Assembly: GCA_965660165.1 (NCBI GenBank)
Contig: CBFHYU010000020.1
Location: 1 to 44,523 of the forward strand
Source of the DNA: WTJO01 sp965660165
GTDB taxonomy: Bacteria > Pseudomonadota > Alphaproteobacteria > Puniceispirillales > Puniceispirillaceae
Length of the DNA: 44,523 bases
Direction: 5' to 3'
Under the pieces are notes generated by a model. It made no database searches and was not told the DNA's origin. It saw nothing but the letters and a program-made list of their open reading frames with translations. This document shows positions 1-8,900 of this stretch, piece by piece. A program made the position numbers and the translations under genes. Within the stretch, counting starts at the first letter, position 1. Each line of letters starts with the position of its first letter.

Positions 1-29
1 CCAAAAAGTGTGTAATAGGTGTGTAACGT

Positions 30-59
30 AAAAATCGCCTCAAAATGATTTTTGAAGCG
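30..59 (-). terminator. Intrinsic terminator of tRNA-Met
   Basis: Read on the minus strand, positions 59 down to 36 form a 10-bp hairpin (one G-U pair, arms CGCTTCAAAA and TTTTGAGGCG) with an ATCA tetraloop. It is followed by an A and five consecutive U residues at 34-30. It lies 30 bases past the CCA end of the tRNA gene, so it probably ends the tRNA-Met transcript. Seen directly in the sequence; termination itself is inferred. Confidence 0.75.
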
Positions 60-88
60 CTGCAATATGTTTATGTCATTGAGAGAAG

Positions 89-165
89 TGGTAGCGGAGG
101 AGGGACTCGAACCCCCGACACGCGGATTATGATTCCGCTGCTCTAACCACCTGAGCTACTCCGCC
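89..165 (-). tRNA. tRNA-Met (anticodon CAU), elongator type
   Basis: Seventy-seven bases on the minus strand fold as a complete cloverleaf. The anticodon stem GCGGA/TCCGC encloses the loop ATCATAA, giving anticodon CAU. The T arm carries GGTTCGAGTC, and the CCA end is encoded. The first acceptor pair is G-U. It lacks the three G-C pairs of initiator tRNA in the anticodon stem, which points to elongator Met. A CAU tRNA could also be the lysidine-modified Ile tRNA; overall similarity to alphaproteobacterial elongator Met tRNAs as I remember them makes this less likely. Confidence 0.93.
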
Positions 166-251
166 ATTACAGTTGCCACATTGGGCTCTGCAGTTTCAGA
201 CCGCCTTTTTAGTATTAACCGCTAGATGGGTCAAGCCATATTTACGCTGTT

Positions 252-1481
252 TTATGCTGATCTTGGTATTGACAGCGGCGCGGCCACAATCCAGCCGCCG
301 CCAATCACCATCTCAGGCTGTTGTGCATCATACAACACGCCAGCCTGTCCGGGCGCAATCCCATATTCTGGCTGATCTAGCGTCAGGCTAAGATGCCCTT
401 CTGCATTTGCCTCAATAATTGTGGCTGGCACCGCAGGCGCAGTATTTCGCAACTTCACCAGCACAGCTTTCCCAATTGCTGTTTTTGCAGACATCACAGA
501 TGGCGATAGCCAGTTCATCTCGGCCAGCACAACCTGGGTGCATGCCAGCGCCTCTTTTGGCCCAACCAGCACCTGATGACGCGCTGCATCAATATCCACA
601 ACATATAACGGGGCGTTATCTTCAGCGCCATTATTTCGGCCACCAATGCCAAGACCGCGTCTCTGGCCTATTGTATAGTCAATCACCCCGTTATGGCTGC
701 CTAGCACAGTGCCATCTATATGCACAATTTCGCCCGCTTCAATGGCGCCAGGACGCAATTTGCGAACAACATCAGCATATTTGCCATTTGGCACAAAGCA
801 GATATCTTGACTATCAGGCTTGTCACTAACAGACAGCCCAAAATGTTCAGCCAGCTCTCTTGTCTGCTCTTTGTGCATATCACCAAGCGGAAAGCGCAAA
901 TAATCAAGCTGTTCTGCGGTGGTTGCGAACAGGAAATAGGATTGATCCTTGCCTGCATCACGCCCGCGCGTTAGCACGAACTGTTCACCAAGCTTCTTGC
1001 GCGAGACATAATGACCTGTTGCCAGACAATCTGCGCCAAGTTGACGAGCAGTTGTTAGCAAATCTGTAAATTTGACTGTCTGGTTACATCTTACGCATGG
1101 GATAGGGGTATGACCTGCCAGATAGCTTTCAGCAAAATCATCCATCACTTGATCTCGAAATTTACTTTCATAATCTAGCACATAATGCGCTATCCCCAGC
1201 TTATGCGCTACTGCGCGAGCATCATGAATATCTGCCCCTGCACAGCATGCGCCTTTTACCTCAATCGCTGCGCCATGATCATATAGCTGAAGGGTGATCC
1301 CGATTACCTTATATCCCTGTTCTGCGAGCATTGCGGCTACCACAGAGCTATCAACCCCACCAGACATTGCCACCACTACTGTGGTATCAGCAGGCGCTTT
1401 TGCGAAGCCAAGCGAGTTTAGCCCCTCAGATAGTACGCTATCTGGCGTATCTGTTGACTTTGTGAGGGGTGAGTGTGGCAT
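252..1481 (-). CDS. mnmA: tRNA-specific 2-thiouridylase MnmA
   Basis: MnmA adenylates U34 of the Lys, Glu and Gln tRNAs and inserts sulfur to give 2-thiouridine, using persulfide sulfur from a cysteine desulfurase. The 409-residue protein has the PP-loop SGGVDSS at residues 40-46. Two cysteines sit at the expected catalytic places: C132 (in CVRCNQTVKF) and C228 (in DSQDICFVPNG). An N-terminal extension of about 30 residues precedes the PP-loop, longer than in E. coli. The start lies 5 bases after the ferredoxin stop, so the two are probably co-transcribed. It is the last gene of a cysE-desulfurase-ferredoxin-mnmA run, which places sulfur donor and sulfur user together. Family assignment is firm. 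Confidence 0.95.
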   Translation of the reverse strand: MPHSPLTKSTDTPDSVLSEGLNSLGFAKAPADTTVVVAMSGGVDSSVVAAMLAEQGYKVIGITLQLYDHGAAIEVKGACCAGADIHDARAVAHKLGIAHYVLDYESKFRDQVMDDFAESYLAGHTPIPCVRCNQTVKFTDLLTTARQLGADCLATGHYVSRKKLGEQFVLTRGRDAGKDQSYFLFATTAEQLDYLRFPLGDMHKEQTRELAEHFGLSVSDKPDSQDICFVPNGKYADVVRKLRPGAIEAGEIVHIDGTVLGSHNGVIDYTIGQRRGLGIGGRNNGAEDNAPLYVVDIDAARHQVLVGPKEALACTQVVLAEMNWLSPSVMSAKTAIGKAVLVKLRNTAPAVPATIIEANAEGHLSLTLDQPEYGIAPGQAGVLYDAQQPEMVIGGGWIVAAPLSIPRSA

Positions 1482-1486
1482 CAGGT

Positions 1487-1798
1487 TTATTCTTCTGGAA
1501 CGGTTACAGTTAAGCCGTCAAGCGCATCTGTCACCGCTATCTGACAGCCAAGCCGCGATGTAGGTGTCACGCCAAAAGCAAGGTCTAGCATATCCATTTC
1601 ATCTTCTGAGGGCACGCCAACACGCTTAAAATCCGCTTCGCTAAAGATCACATGACATGTCGCACATGACAAGCTTCCACCGCAGGTACCTTCAATGCCC
1701 ATATTGCTATCACGCCCAGCTTCCATAAGTGTGGTGCCTGATTTAACTTCGACATCATGAATGCTTCCATCTCGTTTGATGAAGTGAATAACTGGCAT
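1487..1798 (-). CDS. [2Fe-2S] ferredoxin, adrenodoxin type
   Basis: A 103-residue electron carrier with cysteines at 39, 45, 48 and 85. The spacing C-x5-C-x2-C-x36-C is that of adrenodoxin and Fdx-type ferredoxins used in Fe-S cluster assembly and some hydroxylase chains. I chose the ATG giving MPVIHF because AAAGGCG lies about 8 bases upstream; a longer reading from 1852 would add 18 residues overlapping the desulfurase and has no clear ribosome site. It sits between a cysteine desulfurase gene and mnmA, so a role in persulfide or cluster chemistry for these two is likely but inferred. No scaffold (iscU) or chaperone genes are adjacent, unlike the classical isc operon. Confidence 0.88.
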   Translation of the reverse strand: MPVIHFIKRDGSIHDVEVKSGTTLMEAGRDSNMGIEGTCGGSLSCATCHVIFSEADFKRVGVPSEDEMDMLDLAFGVTPTSRLGCQIAVTDALDGLTVTVPEE

Positions 1799-1826
1799 TG
1801 ATGATCGCCTTTCTAACTGAATGTAA

Positions 1827-2942
1827 TTATGATGCTTGCTTGTATAGATCAATTAGCTGGTCTGCAAGCATGTTCAAATCTGCTTTTTTTGTTTTCCAGC
1901 CTGAAGAAACCCTGATCACATGACCTGCTTTTTCTGCCATGCCCATCGCCTTGATCACATGGCTTGACGTCATTTTTCCAGAAGAACAGGCAGAACCCGC
2001 ACTGATTGAAACTCCCCTCAGATCAAGCGCCATTACCGCCATCTCAGACGAAAGTGCAGGCAGATAAAAAGCAGATGTATTGCCAAGCCTGTCGACCTGG
2101 CTTCCAATAATTTCAATTTCAGGACAGCTTTCGGTAATTTTCTGTTCAATCTCGCCTGTCCAGCCTGCCAATGTCTGAAATAAGGCGATCTGATCAGCCG
2201 CTATCTCAGCAGCAGCACCAAACCCAATAATGCCAAGCATATTTTCAGTGCCTGAGCGCCTGCCCTGTTCCTGACCGCCGCCCCTCAGCAAGGGCGCTGG
2301 CCGTCTAGCAGGCGCGCTCACCACTGCCCCTACCCCAGAAGGCCCCCCAATCTTATGGGCAGATAGGGTGATATAATCAAGCCCTAGCGCTAGCATTTCA
2401 ATAGGCATCTTACCTGCTAGCTGAACCATATCAGAATGAATATGCACATTATGGCTTGCGCAGATTCTGGCAATTTCGGCAATCGGCTGAATAATGCCTG
2501 TCTCGTTATTTGCACCCATCACAGAAACAAGCGTATCAGCGCGCGCCGCATCATCAAGCGATGCCAGCACAGTCTCAAGTGCATCAAGCTTTACAACACC
2601 ATCACCCCCAACATCTAGCAGAAGCGCATCCCCAGATGCGGCAAGCACAGCATCATGTTCAATAGCAGAGGTAATAATATGCTGATAGCCTGCGAGCACC
2701 ATATTATTTGATTCTGTGCCGCCACTGGTGAAGGTAACATCCTGAGGGCGTGCGCCTGCCAGCTTAGCCACCTGCTGTCTGGCAGTTTCAAGCTGAGCGC
2801 GTGCTTCGCGCCCATGAAAATGTACCGATGACGGATTTGATGGCATCTCAAATGCCTTAGAGATAGCCTGAGCCGCTTCAGGACGCAACGGCGCTGTAGC
2901 GTTATAATCAAGATAAATCTGGTTTTCAGATACACCCATCAT
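1827..2942 (-). CDS. Cysteine desulfurase (IscS/NifS class)
   Basis: A PLP enzyme that takes sulfur from cysteine and hands it on as persulfide. From the ATG at 2942 it has 371 residues. The N-terminal IYLDYNATAPLRPEA block, the PLP lysine in SAHKIGG (K197) and the catalytic cysteine in SAGSACSSGK (C319) are all present. A TTG reading from 2960 adds six residues, but the tandem ATGs at 2942/2939 preceded by GGATTACAG are more likely. The cysteine lies in the short IscS-type loop, so it belongs to group I. It overlaps nothing; cysE lies just upstream and the ferredoxin start falls 28 bases downstream. It is probably the sulfur donor for MnmA here. I cannot tell iscS from nifS by name, so no symbol is given. 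Confidence 0.92.
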   Translation of the reverse strand: MMGVSENQIYLDYNATAPLRPEAAQAISKAFEMPSNPSSVHFHGREARAQLETARQQVAKLAGARPQDVTFTSGGTESNNMVLAGYQHIITSAIEHDAVLAASGDALLLDVGGDGVVKLDALETVLASLDDAARADTLVSVMGANNETGIIQPIAEIARICASHNVHIHSDMVQLAGKMPIEMLALGLDYITLSAHKIGGPSGVGAVVSAPARRPAPLLRGGGQEQGRRSGTENMLGIIGFGAAAEIAADQIALFQTLAGWTGEIEQKITESCPEIEIIGSQVDRLGNTSAFYLPALSSEMAVMALDLRGVSISAGSACSSGKMTSSHVIKAMGMAEKAGHVIRVSSGWKTKKADLNMLADQLIDLYKQAS

Positions 2943-2981
2943 CTGTAATCCATTACCCAATCTGCCAGATAGAGGTAGCGT

Positions 2982-3710
2982 TTATTTCTCAATATGAGGC
3001 TGTTTTTCAGAGGGTGATGATGGCTGTGCGCCAATTATAGTATCCTCTTTGCCAGAAAGCTGATTGAGCTTGGCGCGTAACTGCTCCAATTCTGCAAATA
3101 ACGCTGTAATTGCCTTGCTATCTGCATCATCTGTAATTTTGCTTACCCCATAGGCTTCAAACGAGGAATTCTGTTTTACCCTACTAACCACTTTGGCAGG
3201 CACACCGACCACAGTTACCCCATCAGCAACATCTTTTGTAACAACAGAATTGCCGCCAACACGGGCGCATCTTCCAACTGTAACAGGCCCCAGAATTTGC
3301 GCACCAGCCCCCACAATCACATTATCATGCAACGTGGGGTGACGTTTCACACATCGCTGGCTTACCGCATCAATAGCAGGCATCACACCGCCTAGCGTTA
3401 CCCCATGATATAAGGTCACATTCTCACCAATTTCGGCCGTCTCGCCAATCACAACACCCATGCCATGATCCACAAAAAAGCCCTTGCCAATTTTCGCGCC
3501 AGGATGGATTTCAATGCCTGTAATCCATCGTGCGATTTGCATGACTAGACGCGGGATAAACCGCAAGCCTGCTTTCCATAAGGGATGTGACAGCCGATAA
3601 GCAAGCATCACCTGAAGGCTTGGATAGATAAATATTGCCGTGATTCTGCTAGCTGCGGCAGGATCACGCTCTAGTATCGCATCACTATCAGCTTTCAATT
3701 TTGCTAACAT
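2982..3710 (-). CDS. cysE: Serine O-acetyltransferase CysE
   Basis: Catalyses acetyl-CoA plus L-serine to O-acetylserine, the first committed step of cysteine synthesis. The 242-residue protein has an N-terminal helical domain and then a left-handed beta-helix of hexapeptide repeats. These include the DHGMGVVIGETAEIG block and LYHGVTLGG, which carry the catalytic histidine and aspartate of the family. The ATG at 3710 is preceded by GAGG at suitable distance. The roughly 70-residue tail after the hexapeptides is charged and not conserved in my memory. It is the first gene of the minus-strand sulfur run, so cysteine made through this enzyme could feed the desulfurase next door; that coupling is inference from order. 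Confidence 0.95.
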   Translation of the reverse strand: MLAKLKADSDAILERDPAAASRITAIFIYPSLQVMLAYRLSHPLWKAGLRFIPRLVMQIARWITGIEIHPGAKIGKGFFVDHGMGVVIGETAEIGENVTLYHGVTLGGVMPAIDAVSQRCVKRHPTLHDNVIVGAGAQILGPVTVGRCARVGGNSVVTKDVADGVTVVGVPAKVVSRVKQNSSFEAYGVSKITDDADSKAITALFAELEQLRAKLNQLSGKEDTIIGAQPSSPSEKQPHIEK

Positions 3711-4019
3711 CTATTCAACCTCGTTATGTTTGGCCTATTATCATACGCCACATGCCTATCAGATAGATTAAGGCCGTATGCTATACCCATATAACACATT
3801 CTTAACCATGTTATGATAGCCGCCCTGTCCCAAAAAAGATAGCCGCTAGCCTGCGCCCGCAATACATGCCTGCTTTGATGCTAGAAAACTACCTTTTTCA
3901 TCTGTTAAAACGCTTATCTGGCAGATTCCTGCTGTTGCAAATCACGCTATCATCTTTTCATCTAGCCTAGTTTCCTATATAAGGCTTTTTAGTCAAAGCT
4001 CAAGGGAGTGCATGGTAAT
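3711..4019. promoter_or_regulatory. Divergent intergenic region, cysE / hydrolase
   Basis: About 300 bases between two divergently read genes, so it must hold both promoters. I see no gene, tRNA or strong sigma-70 match. Two small palindromes are visible: CTATC-A-GATAG at 3756-3766 and ATCTG-G-CAGAT at 3916-3926. Either could be an operator, but no regulator is known. AAGGGAG at 4002-4008 is the probable ribosome site of the hydrolase. Confidence 0.4.
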
Positions 4020-4691
4020 ATGCCTGAAGTGATAATTAACGGACCAGAAGGTCGTCTGGAATGTAAATATAGCCCGGCCGCTGATCCATCAGCACCAACA
4101 GCATTAGTGCTTCATCCAGAACCAGATAAAAACGGATCGATGAATAATCGCGTCACATTCAATACGTTCAATCTGTTCAAGGAGCGCGGCTATTCTGTAA
4201 TGCGCTTTAACTTCAGAGGCGTTGGCAGATCACAAGGTGTTTATGATATGGGTGAAGGCGAGCTAGCAGACGCTGCCACCGCAATGGACTGGCTTCAGGC
4301 GCAACATCCTACCTCATCAATATCATGGATAGCTGGTTTTTCATTTGGCGCATGGATTGGGATGCAGCTGATGATGAGGCGGCCTGAAATAACTGGCTTT
4401 GTGTCACTATCGCCGCCTGCTACGACCCATGATTTTGCCTTTTTGGCGCCTTGTCCTGCCTCTGGCATTATTATTCAGGGCACTGAAAATGCACAAGTGC
4501 CTCATACTAAGGTAGAAGCGCTGGTAGAAAAAATCAGCAAGCAAAAAGGTATTGAGATAGAAATAGGCCTGATTGATGGGGCTAATCATTTCTTCAGCAC
4601 CCATCTTGATGAAGCGATGCTATGCCTGTCTTCTTATCTTGAACGCACCAAAGACGGGCTGGCAATGCCAAATGCCGAGCTGGATATATAA
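4020..4691 (+). CDS. Alpha/beta hydrolase (COG2945-like)
   Basis: A 223-residue alpha/beta hydrolase. It shows the early NGPEGRLE block, a LHPEP oxyanion-region motif, RFNFRGVGRSQG, the nucleophile elbow GFSFGAW (serine within G-F-S-F-G), and a C-terminal GANHFF that should hold the catalytic histidine. This pattern matches a conserved bacterial family annotated only as alpha/beta hydrolase; the substrate is unknown. GTG at 4008 is in frame, but the ATG at 4020 gives the family-typical MPEVIINGPEGRLE start, with AAGGGAG upstream at a slightly long spacing. tyrS follows after 21 bases and may share the transcript. Confidence 0.88.
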   Translation: MPEVIINGPEGRLECKYSPAADPSAPTALVLHPEPDKNGSMNNRVTFNTFNLFKERGYSVMRFNFRGVGRSQGVYDMGEGELADAATAMDWLQAQHPTSSISWIAGFSFGAWIGMQLMMRRPEITGFVSLSPPATTHDFAFLAPCPASGIIIQGTENAQVPHTKVEALVEKISKQKGIEIEIGLIDGANHFFSTHLDEAMLCLSSYLERTKDGLAMPNAELDI

Positions 4692-4712
4692 TAACTAATT
4701 TAGACAATTATC

Positions 4713-5963
4713 ATGACCCATTCTTCATCTTTTCTAAATGTTCTGACCAGCAGAGGCTATCTGCATCAGGCCACAAATATTGAAGCGCTTGATACGCGCA
4801 TGAGCCAGCAGACTATTTCTGCCTATATTGGCTTTGACTGCACAGCAGATAGTTTGCATGTTGGCTCGCTGATTCAGATCATGATGTTGCGCCATCTGCA
4901 GCGTGCTGGCCATAAGCCAATTGTGCTTATGGGGGGCGGTACCACTAAAGTAGGTGACCCTTCGGGTAAGGATGAAGCGCGCCCACTTTTGTCTGATCAA
5001 GATATTGAGCAAAACAAACACGGTATCCGCAAAATATTTCAGAAATATCTGCACTTTGGGGATGGCCCTAGCGATGCGATTATGGTGGATAATGCAGAGT
5101 GGCTGGACGAGCTTGCGTATATTCGCTTTTTGCGTGATTTTGGCTCTCATCTATCTGTAAACAGGATGATGGGCATGGATTCTGTAAGATTGCGCCTTGA
5201 GCGTGAGCAGAATCTGTCCTTTTTAGAATTTAATTATGCGATTTTGCAAGCCTATGATTTTCTTGAGCTGAGACGCAGATATGGCTGTTGTTTGCAGATG
5301 GGCGGCTCAGACCAATGGGGTAATATTGTAACAGGTATAGATTTGACAAGACGGGTCGATAGTCAGGAGATTTTCGGTGTTACCTCGCCATTGATCACAA
5401 CTGCATCAGGCGCAAAAATGGGAAAATCTGCGGCAGGCGCTGTCTGGCTGAATGAAGAAAGACTACCTGTATTTGATTTCTGGCAGTTCTGGCGCAATAC
5501 AGAAGATGCAGATGTTGGCAGGTTTATGCGTCTATTTACCGAGCTAGATGATGCAGAGATAGCACAGCTTGAACAGCTTGAAGGCGCTGAAATCAATCAG
5601 GCAAAAATTGTGCTGGCAAATGAAGTGACCAGATTATGTCATGGCGCAGATGCGGCTAAAAAAGCTGCTGGCACTGCCGCCCAAAGCTTTGAGCAAGGCG
5701 CCATCGCCACTGACCTGCCAACATTGGATATAACACCAGACCAGCTAAACAGCCTATCGTTAATAGATGCGTTTGTTACGCTAGGCATGGCAAGTTCAAA
5801 GGGCGAGGTTCGGCGATTGATGCGCGGGGGCGGATGCAGGCTGAATGATGCTCAGATAACCGATGAAGAGCGTGTTATCACCGCAGATGATTTTAATGCG
5901 GATGGGCTGGCACAAATCGCGGCAGGCAAAAAACGCCGCGCCGTGCTAAAGCAGATAGTCTAG
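4713..5963 (+). CDS. tyrS: Tyrosyl-tRNA synthetase
   Basis: Charges tRNA-Tyr. The 416-residue class I synthetase has the HIGH-equivalent HVGS at residues 49-52 and the KMSKS-equivalent KMGKS at 235-239. The tyrosine-binding blocks YIGFDCTADSLH and QMGGSDQWGNI and a C-terminal S4-like RNA-binding domain from about residue 350 are also present. The length matches the TyrS subgroup of E. coli rather than the TyrZ group. The start is the first ATG of the frame; no strong Shine-Dalgarno is visible. Its stop codon TAG is directly followed by the stop codon of the convergent AsmA-like gene, so no base separates the two genes. Confidence 0.97.
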   Translation: MTHSSSFLNVLTSRGYLHQATNIEALDTRMSQQTISAYIGFDCTADSLHVGSLIQIMMLRHLQRAGHKPIVLMGGGTTKVGDPSGKDEARPLLSDQDIEQNKHGIRKIFQKYLHFGDGPSDAIMVDNAEWLDELAYIRFLRDFGSHLSVNRMMGMDSVRLRLEREQNLSFLEFNYAILQAYDFLELRRRYGCCLQMGGSDQWGNIVTGIDLTRRVDSQEIFGVTSPLITTASGAKMGKSAAGAVWLNEERLPVFDFWQFWRNTEDADVGRFMRLFTELDDAEIAQLEQLEGAEINQAKIVLANEVTRLCHGADAAKKAAGTAAQSFEQGAIATDLPTLDITPDQLNSLSLIDAFVTLGMASSKGEVRRLMRGGGCRLNDAQITDEERVITADDFNADGLAQIAAGKKRRAVLKQIV

Positions 5964-8900
5964 CTATCTAGCAGTAGAGCGTGAATCAAAAATTCTGTCT
6001 GCTTCTGATTCAAGCCAATTTGGGCTGAACAGATCACGAAACAGTCCTGGCACCAACAATGAGACTGGATTTACCTCAACATTCAGATCATCAATATTGC
6101 CAACCACCCTGAATTGAGTCACCAACAGCCCTGAATTATCAATGCCTGTAAGGATTGTGCCTATCAACGGCACATTGCCAATAATATTGCTTACCAGATT
6201 GATAGGCACCAGATTACCGCTTATATCTGCCTGTTTGGTGTTGCTATCATACACCCCAACAACCCCTAGCCCAACTGAAGCGCCTTCTGCACGAAGCGAT
6301 GAGATTGTATGCACCCCATTTTCAGAATTGATCACCGCATCCCCTTTGGAAAAATAGGTGCCCTCACCTTCAAATAAAGAGAATAGACCAGTTGGTGATA
6401 GCACAGAATAAACCCGAATAGCCTTTGTGCCTTTTATCAACCTGAAATCATCCATCAATATAGTTGTCGATATCTCGGCATCATCTTTAGGTGAAAATAT
6501 TGATTTTAATTCGATAACACCGCCCTTAATCGCATCTGTAATCCCAAGCCCATTCAATACCCGCCCGCCATTTTCTGAGAGAATATAAAGCTTTTTGCGG
6601 CCATCCTGTAGCTTTTCATAGCTGATGCTGGCTTCTGCTCCGCCAATCAGCCCTGTGCCTTTGGCAACAAACCCGTCGCCACCAAATTGAATATCTAGCT
6701 GGGTTTGTTCAAACCGTGTCTGCTTATCTGTTGTGATTGTACCTTGCAATAGAGCGCTTCCAGAAACGCCAGATTGTTTCTCGCCGACAATATTACCAGA
6801 CACAAACAGGCTTGGGCCTACGCTTATTTGATCTGCTGTAATATCAAAGCTAAAGCTAGGATGAGTGCCGCTTCCAGAAAAGGTCAGAAAGGGCGATATA
6901 TCAAGCAATGCCCCCTCAGTAGTAAGCAAATAAATTCCCTCACTATTTCGCTGCACAATTATTTCTTCAAGCTCAGTACCCGGAAATTGGATATTTTCCA
7001 GCCTTGCTAGATCAACCTCACCTGTCTTTGTTAGCATTATTCGGCCAGCAGCAGATAGGTTGCCTGCCTGCAAATTGTTAATATTGATTTCAGATAATCT
7101 GTTATCCGTGATCAGCAAACGGCCTGAAATACTGCCTTTTTCATCCTGAAGTTTGCCCCATTCCAACAAATCAGAATATAGCGATACTGGCGCAAGATCA
7201 GCATCAGCAGTGACTGTAAAATCCCCTGTCTTGCCATTTCCGCTTAGCTCAATATTTGCGCCCATCGCGCCTTGCATCCTAATTGGAAGATAGCGCTGAA
7301 GCTCAGCGGTGAATGCGGTAGTTGGCACAAATCTGGCCTTTACATCAATCTGCTTGTCAGATGTTTGGATATAGCTGAAATAGGCAGGTAAATCCGATAA
7401 TGTGGCTGTGCCTGAAAGCTGAATTTCTGCATCCCGATAGCGCAGTTCAATATCGCCATCACGAAGCACTTTACCCATAGCTAGCCCATCAAGCTGTGCA
7501 TCTTTTAACTCGCCATCTATTTCAATATTGCTAAGGGCTAAGGGTTTACCTGGCTCTAAAAACCCGTCTGCAATAAATTTGAAATGCGTCTTAGCATCTG
7601 CCTTACGCCCAGCCAGCCCAAATGCTTCTAATCTGTTAATCTTCTCATGTGCCAGAATATCAAGCAGAGATGCTGAGCCGCCCTCGCCTCTGATTTTGAA
7701 GGTCAGGTTTCGAGGCTGATTTGCGGCCTGCAATACAGGGAAAAACATGATTTCAGAATTTTTAACAGAGATAGTGCCAAACTGGCCTGCTGAAGCAGAG
7801 ATTTGCATTTTATTATCAGCAAAGCTAACTGTGCTATGGTCTATGGCAATATCAGACAGCCCCTCAAGCCATCTATAGCTACCTGATTTATAGTCAAATT
7901 GTCCCTGAACATCTGTAAATACTGGCTTGTCTTTTTCTGCCAGCCTGAGGGTCAGATCAATATTTTCCAGCGTGCCGCCAACAAATCTCTCAGAAACAAA
8001 TTTACGTGTTTTTTCAGCAAGCATTTCTGGCCAGAAGGCCTGAAACAACCTGCCATCCAGCCTATCTGAGGTCACCGTAATATCTGAGACAAATTCACCC
8101 TCTAGCTGTCTGCGCTCAGCCTGCATAAATAGCGCGCCTCTATCTTGAGAGGCAAGCCTTAGCTTCTGGATAGAGATTCGGTTCGGCACTATTCGGGTGA
8201 CTATCTCTGCCACTGGGATGCGTATCACCTCATCTAAGCCTTTAAGCCGAGCAAACCCATCTGACAATGCCGCACTTATCAGCAATTTATCGAAATGTTC
8301 TGGCGCAGTCATATCAAGCTCAATCTTGCCAGCTAATGTGCCTACTAGCTGTTGATATTGGCGTCCCTGATAGCCAAGCCTAAGATTTACAAAATCACTT
8401 GTCAGCGCCAATTCAGACAGGTTTAGCAATTTGGGTATAGTTTGATAATTGCCTGCAAATTCTACTGTGATTGTCTGAAATCTGCCGCCCTTTACATATT
8501 GAAGAAACGCTTGTGCAGGCTCAGGCACAGCTATAAATGCTTCAAACTGTTCTCGCAATAATGCGATAGACATATCTTCTGCCAGAATATTGCCCTTAAA
8601 TGAAACGGTTGGTAGGCCAATGGCAAAAAATTGCCCTGTCAGGCTAATTTGCTGGTCTTCAGGCAAGGTAAGAATAGCATTATTGACCAAGAAAAGCCTG
8701 TCTTTGGCGCTATATTGAGCTGTCATTTCTACTTGTTCGGCAGTAAAAGGCTGAGCCCCGATTTCGGTCGAAAATCCGCCCGTAATATAGCTGTTAATAT
8801 CCAGACTAACAATCTCAGAGCCATCTGCAAGCCCGTCAAACTTCCCACTAATACGTGTCTGCGGTGTAATCGCCACCATCTCAGCCATAGGGAAAAGCGG

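Noticed and set aside
3756..3766. CTATC-A-GATAG palindrome as a CysB-like operator for cysE
   Set aside because: It does not match any regulator site I know and is too short to be significant on its own.
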